Below, piece after piece: positions 1 through 14,095 of a stretch of DNA of 64,000 bases; the first letter of the stretch is position 1; the number at the start of each line of letters is the position of its first letter. The position numbers and the translations under genes are program-made. Source of the stretch: Clarkia xantiana subsp. parviflora. Lineage: Eukaryota > Streptophyta > Magnoliopsida > Myrtales > Onagraceae. The notes under the pieces are model-generated. The model saw only the letters and a list, made by a program, of their open reading frames with translations, was not told where the DNA came from and did no database searches. The DNA lies in assembly GCA_036873135.1 (NCBI GenBank), contig JAPTYO010000007.1, positions 1,098,763 to 1,162,762 on the forward strand. Direction: 5' to 3'.

Positions 1-536
1 CTTTTAATTATACTAGTCTGCTGGTATAGCTACATTAACGGGGTCAGTAATTGAGTGCCCGAACATTACGTAGCGGAATAAGCCTAGAGTCGTCACTACT
101 AGCCTACTCATTTTTTTTTTACAAAAAAAAAAGTTCGCTTTTGTTGTTGCAATTTAGTAACTAGCTTTTGTTATTAAGGGCAAAAAGTGTCCCAATAAAA
201 ACAAAATAACATTAGATTGCAAGTGTTAGAGTATGAATAAGAGTAAACCAAAGGCCTTCACTCACAAGTTCGAGTTTATGAGCTGATTGGTTAAAGCATA
301 CGTCTTATTACTAACAAGTGGTATGAGAGCCAATGATTCGATAAACAGCAGGTAAACAAAATTTAGATATCTAAAATTTATAAAAGAATTCTCAAATACT
401 AATTTGTCGAACCGTATTTTTAATCACGTATATATAAAAGTAAAAGAAAAATTCTCAGATACCAATAATTTCTTAAATACCTGAATGATTTCATTTTCAA
501 TCCTGAACTGTAATATATTTCAGCGTACGTACGAAC

Positions 537-2021
537 CTGTATGTTAAGCCACAATTGCGTGTCGTTACTTAAGGTAATGTATTCATCGAGGGAAACCATG
601 AGCATGTAGTAATCGAACATAGAAGTTCGCGACAATACGTGCTGAGCGTCTACACAAAGGCCGGCCGACAAGATGAATTAACAAGGAGCAACAATATAGA
701 ATGTCCGATGATTACTACATACATACGTACGTACTTACATGTGACATTGTTGACGAGATCCAAGCTACTGTAATCCGGGGTGAACCAACCTGTTATCTTT
801 TTTCCATTTACTGTATATGTCTTTTTACCCTGCTCGTACAATCTCGATATGCTCGTCGTGTTATCGAGTGTGATCGAAGGCACGCAGAATCCGGCCGAGT
901 CATTGGATAGGTGCAGATCGCAGTACACGATAGTTTTACCGCTTGCGGTTGCTATTGTCACCGCGTTTTCTAAAGCGACCATGCTCCCATACGGGAATTG
1001 CCCCGAGAAGCCACCCCGAGCTGCCACGACAGGAGCCTTGCCTACACACATTTGAATAGTATAAGAGTGTGCTGAATGTCTTCAACCATAAGTTCAGAGA
1101 ATATTGATTAAAACATATGTTTTATTATTAAGGGTTAACAGATCTTTTGGTCCATGATGTTTGACCATTTTTGAGTTTTGGTCCATGATGTTTTTTTTCT
1201 CCTAGTTTTGGTACCATATGTTTGCAGATTTTTTCTAGTTTTGGTCCGACCGTTACATTCCGTCCATTTTTTGACATGTACAAGTCACGTGATCCACCTT
1301 AAACTTTCAATTTTGTTAAATTTAGCCTCTTTAATACTTTCCTAACCTTTTTTTTTGTTCAATTTAGTCCCGAAGTTTCAAACTTTCAATTGGACCTATT
1401 GTCCAGTTGGGGTCAATTTTGAAACTTCGGGACTAAATTGAACAAAAAAAAGGTTAAGAAAGTATTAGAGGACTAAATTTAAAGTTTAGAGTGGATCACG
1501 TGACTTGAACATGTCTAAAAATGGACGGAATGTAACGGTTAGACTAAAACTAGAAAAAATATGCAAACATATGGTACCAAAACTAGGTAAAGAAAAACAT
1601 AAAGGACCAAAACCCAAAAGTTGTCAAACATCATAGACCAAAAGACTTGTTAACCCTATTATTAACAACAACGGTTGAAGGAGCTAGCTTGAGTAGCTAA
1701 CTTGTTATGCAAGAAACCAACAATTGATACACAACTTAGACAATTAAACCTAGATTTGAACTTAGGACAAAACAAGGATTAACCAGTCCAAATAACTTGT
1801 TACACAAGAAACCACAAACATACAACTAGCAACCATCTAGTTATCTTGTTACACAAGAAAACGAGATGCACGTTAGCGACAACCATCCGAATAACATCGT
1901 AAGGGACATTACCGGTTAGCGTGAGCCATTTTTCTGCGGGAAGCCGAGGGGCAGCTCTCTGAGACGAAATCGGAGGGATTATAATCAACCCAAAGACAAA
2001 GAGAAGAAAACTCCTAATCAT
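537..2021 (-). CDS. GDPDL/SHV3-like glycerophosphodiester phosphodiesterase-like protein, N-terminal part, runs off left edge
   Basis: Three exons can be joined in frame: 2021-1913, 1041-739 and 649-537 (525 nt, 175 codons). Exon 1 begins MIRSFLLFVFGL, a signal peptide, followed by a KWLTLTG segment. Exon 2 gives KAPVVAARGGFSG, then YCDLHLSND and GWFTPD. Exon 3 gives VLSRTSMFDYY. This order matches the first GDPD-like domain of plant GDPDL proteins, which are GPI-anchored wall/plasma-membrane proteins of about 750 residues involved in cellulose and pectin organisation. ARGG stands where active GDPDs have HRG, as I recall for this family's first domain. The junctions are phase-consistent: G|GC at the first intron and T|AC at the second. 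Exon 3 ends at CAG|GTTCGT, so later exons should lie to the left. None is visible in 1-530, so the gene either continues outside the window or is truncated. Intron 1 contains a foldback transposon (1132-1656). An in-frame ATG further upstream (2132) reads through a poly-A tract and was rejected. Confidence 0.8.
1132..1656. mobile_element. Foldback MULE-type MITE (family FB-A) in GDPDL intron 1
   Basis: The ends are long inverted repeats. The left end reads GGGTTAACAGATCTTTTGG, and the reverse complement of the right end reads GGGTTAACAAGTCTTTTGG. Pairing continues inward to a loop near 1390. The element is flanked by a perfect 9-bp direct repeat TATTATTAA (1123-1131 and 1657-1665). A 9-bp target duplication with long terminal inverted repeats is typical of Mutator-like elements. 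No transposase ORF is present, so the element is non-autonomous. A related element lies at 58013-58602; both share the internal string CAAGTCACGTGATC. Confidence 0.85.
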
Positions 2022-2073
2022 TTTCGGTTGTTGTTCCAACCCTGGACCCAAAAAAAAAAAAAAAAAAAAAAAA

Positions 2074-3156
2074 CATAAAAAATCAATTATACAGATTCGA
2101 AGACATTTAAGGTTTGGATGATGAAACATCATGGGGAAGGGATGACCTTCAAGGGCTGGAGTCGGCGAGAAATGAGATGTTTAGATATGTCTGGTTGGTT
2201 GGTCGGAGAAAGATTACATTCCCTGTCAAGAAGTTTCAGCAACGAAATCTCCAACAGAGAATGTAATGCCGACAACGGAGGAGATGAAGATGAGAAAAAT
2301 AACTGAATTTACTCGAAAAAGATGTTTTCCTGTAACTCCCGTTCATTTTTCTCCCATATTTATTAATTATTAATTATTAATATTCGTTGGTCAGTATTTA
2401 TTTGCAATTTATTCCTGCATTTTTTTTTCCTCCATATTTACCAATTGTGGAAGAAGCTCGTTGAACCAGAGGTGACTATGGTATGACAACAGAATATATC
2501 TATTGTAATGTATATTTTTAAGGCGACACTGCTAGATTTTTCTTCTTACAATTTGACTTAGTTTTTTTTTTAACAATTTTTTTAAACGATACTTATATAT
2601 TTAATAATTACCCACAAACTTACAGCTACTATAAGAGCCATATATAATAGGGTAACAAATGTTGCCCTATTATTGAGTACTTTTATTGAAATTCTATATT
2701 TATTTTGAAAGAAATATATCCCGCACCCTTATTAATTTCGTGTAAGAATCAAATATTTTGTACCTAAGAGCACATTATTATTTTGTAAGACTTCACTGTT
2801 GCTTTGTAATGCCTAAGTTCAATCCATTAGCTTTTGATTTGAAGAATGCAGCTGTACTAGACTATGGAGTGAAGTTACTCTAACCTAATGTCCTATGAGT
2901 GGTTCATAATTATTATGAAAAATAATGTAAAACATACAATAATAAGTTTGAAAAAGATGAGTCTTGGTGCTAACACGTTTAAGATGTAGATGTTTCACGA
3001 CAATAGTAGTACTTGATACCTCATTCAATCATCCATCTAAAATTATCGTCAAATAGACTTGAAATTCAAAAAATTAATCGAATAATTTTATAAATATCAA
3101 ATTTTGTTTTTTTTTACTGGCCAAAAAAAATAAAAAAATTATGCGTTTTTCTTTGA
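2074..3156. other. Intergenic, no gene recognised
   Basis: This is AT-rich sequence between the 5' end of the GDPDL gene and the YKT61 promoter. A poly-A run lies at about 2049-2072, just upstream of the GDPDL start. The short ORF at 2118-2306 has no recognisable content and is probably chance. Confidence 0.5.
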
Positions 3157-3329
3157 TAGAAAGTGTGAAACAAAGTGTGAAAAAACCATAGAAAACTGCC
3201 ACATGCCACATGGCAATGCATTGCATGATTCTCTTTCCAATTTATGTCAAATTGTTAACTGACATGTGGCAGTTGTTAACTTTCTATGGTTTTTTCACTC
3301 TTTTTTTCACATTTTAAGGAATTACTCTT
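3157..3329. mobile_element. MITE family M1, copy A, in YKT61 promoter
   Basis: An imperfect palindrome of about 170 bp: GTGTGAAAAAACCATAGAAA at the left is mirrored by TTTCTATGGTTTTTTCAC at the right, with inner arms containing TGCCACATG and CATGTGGCA. A close copy in opposite orientation lies at 36729-36901, and the similarity stops at the same end points (TAGAAAGTGTG and AAGGAATTACTCTT). I found no clear target-site duplication. The element ends about 180 bp before the YKT61 start codon. Confidence 0.7.
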
Positions 3330-3511
3330 TTTCTTTTGGTAAGATTTATTATGGGGTTGATGGTGTTATCGCTTGATATCTTTCGCATCAGATTCCGATA
3401 GGGCCATAGCGCTCTCTGCGTCTTTAGTTGTGAATCCCACATTGAAAACCACGCTAACATTCTTTACAGCACAGAGAAAGAGAAGGGGGAGTCTGGGAAA
3501 TACGCAAGAAG

Positions 3512-5370
3512 ATGAAGATCACGGCTCTATTGGTATTGAAGATAAACCCAGATGGATCCGACCCCATCATCCTCGCAAACGCCTCCGACGTCAGCCAATT
3601 CGGCTTCTTCCAGCGCCACAGCATCAGAGAATTCATCGTCTTTGTCGGCCGTACCGTCGCCAAACGGACTCCGCCCGATCAGCGCCAATCCGTCAAGCAC
3701 GAAGGTACGCGCCTTGTTTTGTGACTGTATTTGGCGGGAATCGCAATATAGTATCTAATTGAAACTTCAAAACTTGCCATTGCCTTAGCTACAATTCTGC
3801 GTGACTGCAGTTTCTTAGTGATTATCGATGTTGAATATTTGGTTCTGGATTAGATTGTGGTTCATTTTCCAGTTTCAGAATTCACCTGAATTTTGGCAGT
3901 TTCGAATTTCTAAGTATAGCTGCATGAAAACCATCAATTAAAGGCACTTCAGTTGGTACACACTTGGAAGAATCTCTAAATCATATGCTCGATGTGCAAT
4001 AATGATTGAATTAGAGTCAGTCATTAATTTATGTAATCTTTGCATGAAACGTACTGTTGTTCTTCACACCGCATTATGTTTTCCTTTTCCTTATATGTTG
4101 CTGAAACTTTTTGTGGTTTTCTTTAACTCTTTGTAGAGTACAAGGTTCATTCATACAACCGTAATGGTCTGTGCGCTGTGGGTTTCATGGATGATCACTA
4201 TCCCGTCCGAAGTTCATTTTCTCTTCTAAATCAGGTATTTCAATTTTCTATTATATAGTACATATATGATAGAAACTCTGTTGCTTATATAATTTACGTT
4301 AGATGCTAGATGAGTATCAGAAGAATTTTGGTGATTCATGGAGGAATTCCCAGACAGATAATACTCAACCATGGCCCTATCTAAATCAAGCCCTTGCAAA
4401 ATTTCAGGTTAAGTTTATGATCATGATGCAACTCTTTTATGTAAGAACTGTTTGTATTAATTTCATAAATTCGGTAAGTTAAATAATGTATATTGTGATA
4501 CCCAGGACCCTGCTGAGGCTGATAAGCTGTTGAAGATCCAGAGGGATTTGGATGAGACAAAAATTACACTTGTAAGCATCTTCCTCTCATTATTGATGTA
4601 AGATATGGAAATGTAAAAATTCAAGCTATATGAAGCTTGGAGTGTAAGGAAGCTAAGGTTTTGAAGTTACCTATCACAGTTACGGGGTATAGTTTTAAAG
4701 ATCGCTAATGTACTAAGCACTCGATTATGAGAACTCTTGCTTAAAGTGGATGCATGCTGTTCCAGTTGTAACTTTAAAAAAAATTTGTGATTATCCTGTA
4801 TGGTCTCCAACAGATTAATCTTGAAACAGATATTTGATTACTACTTTAAATTTCTCTCATTACCAATATCTTTTTCCTGTGACAGCATAAAACTATTGAA
4901 AGCGTGCTCGCTCGTGGTGAGAGGCTCGACAGTCTTGTTGAAAAGAGCTCTGATCTTAGTGCAGCATCACAGGTATCTATCTATCTATCTTTGATGTTTT
5001 CAATGATTTTACTCGCATGCCACCTCCAGTCTTGCTTTCTCTTGTTTCAATCAAGAATGATACGAAGTTAGGATTGATTCTTTTAGATCCAGTGCTTGTG
5101 ATGCAAGTTTCACCTGCAATTGCCCTATTTATAGCAAGGATCATTTATGCAAAAAGTCGGTCCTAAAGTCTTTCTTAGGTTTATGAAATATACTTGGGTT
5201 ACCATATGACCAACCGACATTTAAAAGCTCGAATTCTGTAGAAAAGTGTAGTCCATTATCAATCACATAAGGTGTAGTTAAAACATTTAGTAACATGAGA
5301 AATTGCTTGGCTGTATCTGCAGATGTTCTACAAGCAAGCCAAGAAAACCAATCAATGCTGCAGCTACTGA
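3512..5370 (+). CDS. YKT61: YKT61-like longin R-SNARE
   Basis: Six exons: 3512-3704, 4137-4234, 4303-4407, 4506-4571, 4886-4972 and 5323-5370, totalling 597 nt (198 residues). The product starts MKITALLVLKINPDGSDP, the longin fold typical of Ykt6. It continues with FGFFQRHSIREFIVFVGRTV and YNRNGLCAVGFMDDHYPVR, then an R-SNARE motif (ADKLLKIQRDLDETKITLHK through LVEKSSDLSAASQMFYKQAK). Ykt6 proteins cycle between cytosol and Golgi, vacuolar or endosomal membranes, drive membrane fusion, and anchor through a C-terminal lipidated CCaaX tail. Here the tail reads TNQCCSY-stop, one residue shorter than the usual CC-x-x-x, and it ends in Tyr. All splice junctions are GT-AG and phase-consistent. A MITE lies in the promoter. 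Confidence 0.93.
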
Positions 5371-6102
5371 AGTTGATCAGATAATATCAACAGTACTGAA
5401 ACTGTAGTTGCTTGATATGCATTTAACCCTTTCTTTTTTGTGTGTGGTTAGCTCGAACGTAGGAGCTTCTGAAACCTGTTCATGTATATTTATGACATAA
5501 ATATGTAACATAATTAAAAGTGTTGCTAACTGTTTGGTACTACACTTGATTTATAAAGCGTCAGAAATTTAGGATCTGGTTAAGGTATGAGACGTTGAAC
5601 CACCGCACCATATTATTACATGGTTAGGTATTCAAATTATTACTAAGGCGTTATTGATGTCTTACAAAAATATTTTTTACGCATACATAATCTGATGACT
5701 GAAAAATCGAGTTGAAATGAACTCGAGTTTATTTTAGCCGAACCCTTTCACATCCATATTTAATTCGGATGATAAGAAGTACACACTACACACAACTGAA
5801 GTATAAAAGTTCGATAAGCCAAATAATTGTGTAATCAACCAACCCTCTTCATTCAACAACTTATAGAAAAACATCACGAAATTACAACACTTCGGCCAAA
5901 AATAACAAAATTACAACACCCAAGTTACTGGAATTCGCCTCATTGCTGCAATCTAACCTTCAAATTCCGAGCATCTAATGGCTCAAAACACCATCTTCTC
6001 CTAGTTAATGAATCAGAACATACCATTTCTAGTGTCACACACAAAGTTCCTAGGATACAACAGCTTTCGAAGAAAAAATCTTATTCCCCATCATCGAACT
6101 AC
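5371..6102. other. Intergenic between convergent YKT61 and HEMC
   Basis: This presumably holds the 3' UTRs of the two convergent genes. The ORFs at 5827-6141 and 6008-6241 overlap the HEMC 3' exon on the opposite strand and resemble no family I know. Confidence 0.5.
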
Positions 6103-7857
<1,755 letters not shown>

Positions 7858-9194
7858 GTTACAATCAAGCTCAGAGGAGAATGGGGGATTTGGTTTGGCG
7901 TCGAAGGAAGAACTCGGAGAGAGAGAGAGGAGATGGTGGTTGGATAGATTAGGATTACGGAGTTTTTTTTTTTTTTTTTTTTTTTTTTTCAATCTCACTT
8001 TCTCTGTGGGCCTTTGATTCTTCAGGCCTTGAGAAATTTTTCGGCCCATCTTGAGAATTCATTTTATGCTCGAATGCGGTCAAATTATTCGTGAGTTACT
8101 CAGAATTAAGAGTTTAAATGAGTCAAGTCAAACTGAATATTTGTCAATCTCGACTTTGACTAAATATTACCGAGTTCAAACTCGAATTTGGTCTAGATTA
8201 AAATTTTAAAACTCGAACTCGGCTCGTATCTTAGCTCGACCAAACTCGTAATCTTATTATAAATCACAATAAGTTAGGATTTTACAGACTTGTAAACTTA
8301 TTATACATCATAATTAGTTAGCACTTATGTTTATTATAAAGCTCGAGCTCAAACGCGGCTGACTTATGTTTACTATACAGCTCGTTTATGCTCCCAATTA
8401 GTTCGAATCGAGCATTATCATGTCGAAAAAACTCGATTCGAGCTCGGCCAGACTCAAAAATTTTCAAGTTGAAATCAAGTTTTGACCGAGTCAATTTTGA
8501 TAGCCCACGAGTAGGTTGAGTCACTTACACCCCTACTCGAAATAGAATCATCAAAACACCATTCTGACTCGAAGAACTTCAAGTGAGCTGGGCTCGAGTC
8601 GATTTTTATAGTATATCGAATTGAGTTCGAAATTGATAATATTTGGCTCGAATTACTACTCTGAGAGTTTAGATGAGCTTCAATATCTTGAAAATTCACA
8701 TATTTACTTTATTTATCAATTTAATTCGTTTCTTTGAAATCTACATAGCTATTATTATTTTATTACTACATATTAACTATTACAATTCTTTTACTAATCT
8801 TCAATTCAAATCTTGTATTTTCTGAATTTCCCGAGCTGAAGCAAGAAATGGAGAAGCAATTTGTGAACCTTGCAGAAGAGCTGATGCTGCAAAAAGCCGT
8901 AGCTGAAGAACGATAGGACTTTCTATTCTTCTAATGGTATGTTCATGCAGTTGTTTCTTCAGACCAAAGAAAACAACTTTGTACGTCAAAATTCACAAGA
9001 CTCGACCATATCCTAATTAAGAACACATAAGACCCGACACTACAACTTCCCGAGTCCCGACCCTTAGAACACGAACAATCAATCCAAATAACCGAATTCC
9101 TAACATATTCAGCTACTTTCCCGATCCGTACAAGCGATTTGGGTTGCGTATTTATAACTTGTACAGCTTTCTTAAACCTCAAGCAAAGGAGGGG
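7858..9194. other. Intergenic with a degenerate CTCGAG-rich repeat
   Basis: The HEMC 5' side has a T-run at about 7964-7989. From about 8060 to 8670 the sequence is built from diverged CTCGA, TCGAGCTCG and GACTCG words, and the reverse strand contains TAGGGGTGTAAGTGACTC near 8540. This resembles the end of a decayed hAT-type non-autonomous element, but I could not find a matching second end. No gene is supported between here and the ABHD17-like gene. Confidence 0.4.
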
Positions 9195-11118
9195 CTACCT
9201 TTTCTTGAATCTCAAGCACTTGTTGTGTCTGGATTCAGTGATACTTGGAGCATTCTTGAGTTGTGGGTCAGGAGGGTTGGCTGCCAAGAGCTTCTCCATC
9301 GAGCTTATGAACTTTCGGAGGTGTTTTATGTACTCGGGGTACGACTCGAGGTTGCAGTGGCCCCCACCCTTCACCCATAAGGGCTCGTATTTCTCCTTGG
9401 CGAGCTCCCACAACCGCTTCCCGTGCGAAAAATCAACGATCTCGTCCGTTGTACCCTGTACTAAGAAACTCGAGTCAAAACAACATAGAAAATAGGTTGC
9501 TAAATTTGCAGCTTCGACGAAAGAACACAACACGCAACACATCATGTTAGGAAACAGAGATCCGAGGAGCTTACATGGATAACAAGAACCGGGCAAGTCA
9601 CATTACGTATCTTGTCAATGTTCTACAAGCGAAGCAACCCAACAATAGAGATGATCCATCAGAACCCAAAACCCAGAAGAAGAAGTGAGATGTTAGTATG
9701 TAATTACCTTAAATATATCGAACCATAAGGTGACTTTGACGGGGTATAAGACTCGAATCCCTGAAAGAATGGCACTATGAAGAACAACACCTCTGAGCCG
9801 TTTTAGCCGAGAGGCTAAGTGAAGGGTCGGTCCACTTCCAACCGATTGGCCGTAGAGTATGAGCTCCTCTTGCCTGATACCGTATTCTCTCTTCAAGCAA
9901 CCGTATACGGCTTCGATATCGTAGTAGGTGTTGAATTCAGATGGCTGGTTAGACAAGGCATTAAGAACAATGTAACATGTCCTCGATATATAATCTTGGG
10001 AAATGATTGTAGTAACATTATTGTTACCTTGCCTGAGGATGCTCCATAACCTGAGTAATCGTAGCTGCAAAGACACCAATCGAGCTATGTTAATCCCAAG
10101 ATTTAATCGTTGTTTGCTTAGCTATTGAGACAATGATTAATTAGCAATCTGTAAGCTCAGCTTTAGAAGTTTGGATAATTTGCTAGCTAAACTTTTTTTA
10201 GTCAAATTGTAAGTTGAATTTATACACATTATTGTTGTCTTGTTTTTTGTGTATTTCAGGTAAACTTGCAATTAGATAGCTGAATTTTGGAAAGATTTGT
10301 TAACCGAATTCTAATGGCAGATGATGAGTCTGAATCTTTATCACCATTTAGCTGTAAATGGTAAGGAACTAGAATATTACACATTTGCATAAGTTCAAAT
10401 TCACAATTTCTTCCAAAAAAAGAGTCAATTTAGCAAACTGTACACAAAATTCATATCTATAAAGCTCAAGCAATTGTGACATTCAAAATGACCAGAAATC
10501 CGAACAATGAAGAGAAGTAGAGAACAGATCCACTGCCTAGTGAATTACCATCATCACAAATTTCGTTCCTTTTGAGCAGCAATCAACAAACAAAGCTTAA
10601 ATTCGTAAAGTTATGATTTTTTAAAGTTGTGATGTTAAAACCGAAATTGCAGAAACGACACAGCAAGAATGCGAGAGAGACTGTTCACAAATGCCCAGAA
10701 AAGCAAGGAAATTGAATGTCCAAAATAAACCACAGTGAAATTCGTCTCTTTTTACCAATTTTGAAGAATAAAACATGTTCATGCATATGAAATTCAACCA
10801 ACAGGAGATTCACCTCATAATATTGACTCGAAGATGAGCTCTGAGCTCAATGAAAAGCTCCATCATCTGCCCCAGATCCGCAGCATTGCCATGGGAGTAC
10901 AGAAGCGTGAATTTCGCAAAGGGGTGTTTCCATAAAGTAGCAACAACCTTGTTCCCGGCCTTAGTCTCAATCATATGAACATCTGCGTTCTTGTCGGCTG
11001 TCAACCCCGTGAACATCAGCTTCCCGTCCACCCCGCCTTCTCTGTACACGTCGTACGTCGGTGGGTCAGGCGGAAAAAACGCGAACTTGGCCGCCACGTT
11101 GGACGTCACATTGCCCAT
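9195..11118 (-). CDS. ABHD17-like alpha/beta-hydrolase (probable protein depalmitoylase type)
   Basis: Five exons: 11118-10814, 10064-10028, 9944-9708, 9622-9575 and 9455-9195, totalling 888 nt (295 residues). It begins [20 protein letters not shown], the conserved N-terminus of plant ABHD17-like proteins. The hydrolase core follows: [14 protein letters not shown] (oxyanion-side HGN), [12 protein letters not shown], and the nucleophile elbow GQSVGSGP with the catalytic Ser. The acidic residue lies in [12 protein letters not shown] and the catalytic His in GGGHCNLE. Animal ABHD17 proteins remove S-acyl groups from membrane proteins; the same role here is inferred. The tail is short (KCLRFKKR), whereas some plant homologues carry a longer basic C-terminus. 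Exon 2 is only 37 nt. Gly2 could be a myristoylation site, which I have not tested. Confidence 0.92.
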
Positions 11119-14049
11119 CTACGGACAAATTACCAGTACGATGAAGATCAAGAACAGAAGAGAAACTCGACCCAGGTTCTGGAATCTTGAAAATAACAGG
11201 GTAGAGCGGTAAAGGAATGATTTTTATGATAAAGTAACGATTTTTCGGTGTGGGTTTTTGTTCTAGCGTCTGGACATGTGAGTTTTGTTCATATGGTTGG
11301 TGCTTTTGATGGTTTTTGGTTGATGTTCTTCATTCTTTTGTGTTGGAAAGAGGATTATGGGGTTGAGTTTCAGAGGAAAGGAGAAGAATTTGGGCCGGTT
11401 GGCAATGGTAGAGGAAGCATCCGATTGAGGCGGGGCTATGGCTATGTATGATGGAGGGAAATAAAACTAAAGTTTCCATTTTCTTTCCTTTATACAATCA
11501 TCTTTATTGTTGTTGCTATTATTATTTTGGTAGAGTTTTATTTATGTCGCTACATAATAAAAATTATTAGATGGATTCAGTCCGTCAACTCAGCGTATAG
11601 ACCAACCAATGAATGAGAAACACATAATAAATATACTTTTAATAAATAACTTTGAGTTATATGTGATTACAAACTAATAAATCTGCATAACTAATAAGTC
11701 AGGCGACCCTAGCCAGGGTCAGACCCAGTCGTGGGTCGGACTCTGGCTCTGTCAATTTCGACTTATGTTCGATTTCTAATTTTTTGGGGCTAAATTGTAA
11801 AAAATAAAAGTTAGAATATAAATTGGAGAACTAAATTGAACAAAATAAAAGTATTTAACGGACAAACTTAACTGTTGACTAACCGATGCACCAAAAACCT
11901 ACAAAATGCAAATATATAGCACTTAAAGCCTAAAAAAGAAAAACATATGACACTAAAAGCCAACAATGGCTAAATATATGACACCAAAAGACCCTTTAAA
12001 CCAATATCTAATAACTCCTATTGTTCACTATGTTTACTGTAATTTCTGTCTCCGCAAGAAATCATATATATATACAAGGAGCAGATGATGAAGGTGGTGG
12101 TAGTGGTGGCGCGAAGACTGTTGCAGCCGCTCAAGGGGACTACTGTGAATTAAAGTCATTTCTATTTAGAAATGTAAACAATTTGATTTACAGGTTGGTT
12201 GGCATGATAAATTGTACACAATTACATATATGTAGAATACTAAATTATTCTTCGAGACTAATAAAAACTGTAAATCCTAAAACATATTTGTGGAATGAAC
12301 TATAATCAACCATTTATTTACTTTCAAAAGAAAATGTTGAAGTATTGAAATTGTTTATTTAGTTATATTATATAAAAATGTAATGAAGAATATACTGATT
12401 TGCGATGATATCTTGTATGAACTTGATGACGATCTTCAATTTATTACTTCTAATAGTTTTTTTTGGGCCAAATTATTCTCTATAGTTAAAGTACCTACTA
12501 ACCGAATTAAAATATCTCTCTTCAATATCTTAAAGAATATTGTACCATATGAAATTGCAAAATTTATTTGGCCACCACAAATGTATTGTCGTTGTTGAGA
12601 GGAATTATTGGCTATCACCGAGTCACCATCAGATCCTACTCTCACATTTTAGGAGAATGCAATGGGTTACCATTCAGTGGCAATGTATAATTTTTTCGTT
12701 GTTGAACCATAAAATTAAGACAAATGTAAGTCAATGTTAATTATTTATGGACTTAATTTCTAGATATATTTTCAATGTTTTTTTTTTTCTCTAGATATAG
12801 AGATACCTCTTCAATGACAACACCATGATGTGAAAAGTATCGTCATGCGGAAATTGGATAGCCACCATCACACTCACCTCCACAGATGAATGAAAAAAGT
12901 ATGTTGATACAAAATCACGATCCTAAGCCTGTTTCCTACCTCTTACCCAACTCTTAGTCCAAAGCCCAATTGAAAAGTCCATCAACATTTTTTTTGCCAA
13001 GCCAGCCCTGATAAAATAGCCATGCTATTCTCTTGATCCTTGAGACGGCCCAGAATGCTGAAAAAAGACGGCCCAGAAATGTAGATGATGTGTCACACTC
13101 AGGATGAGTAAAAATGATGACGTGGCACAACAAAAATGATTCACTCTCTCACCTATTCCCTTATTATATATATAGATATATATCATAAGTATTGGTTCAA
13201 CGTAATTTTTGTTATATATTAGTATTCCTTAATTTTTTTTTATTAAGTGGTTATGTATTCAGTATATGGAGTGACAACAAATCAGTTTAAATCAACGTTA
13301 AGTAGATAAATAATTTAATATTTAATTTAAATAGAGTTTATATACAGTAAAAATGATTATATAGGTAGACCAATTCACCATAAAGCGATATATATTAGAC
13401 CATTAAAGTTATTAACCATATTATTATATATTTACAAACTTCCATGTGATTCTATCTAATAATATAGATACATGAAAAATCTACCTGACCAATACTTTAT
13501 CCATTACAAGTTGGACTAATGCATACATGAAATATTATTAGCACTAGCAAATTGGAAACCCCCCTAAAACAACTAATACAATTGGCATATGGTTATCTTT
13601 ATGGAACATGCATATCATATTGTTAGGTGATTAAAGAGTATTAATTGGCATACTCACTAGGGACCTCCTAGATTTAAAGAGAGGGGACCTCATCAACTTG
13701 TATAAGGATCTCATATAAATAATACAGTCATTGCTATATATATACCACTAAAAGGGAATTTATTTAAGAATATATGTTTAAAGTTGATAATTATAAGATA
13801 CAATGATGATAGAGATGTAACATAATAAGAATAATTCTCATGATGAAATCCTTTTATGGCATAACAGCTTTATTTTCTTTAAAATGAAAAAAAAAAGGGT
13901 GACTAAGTTTAGTCTAAAGAGAAAAAGAACGGGTCAAAAAGCCCATAGAGATAAAATGCTTGTAAGTTGGTGCACTACTAAGAAAAAGTTGGGTTTTGAA
14001 GGCAAATAAATATTCACATGCATTCCGATATTCGAGGATGTAATCGCAC

Positions 14050-14095
<46 letters not shown>

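Noticed and set aside
2021..2132. Upstream in-frame ATG for the GDPDL gene (MMFHHPNLK...)
   Set aside because: The extension reads through a poly-A tract giving a run of Phe; the downstream Met starts a normal signal peptide.
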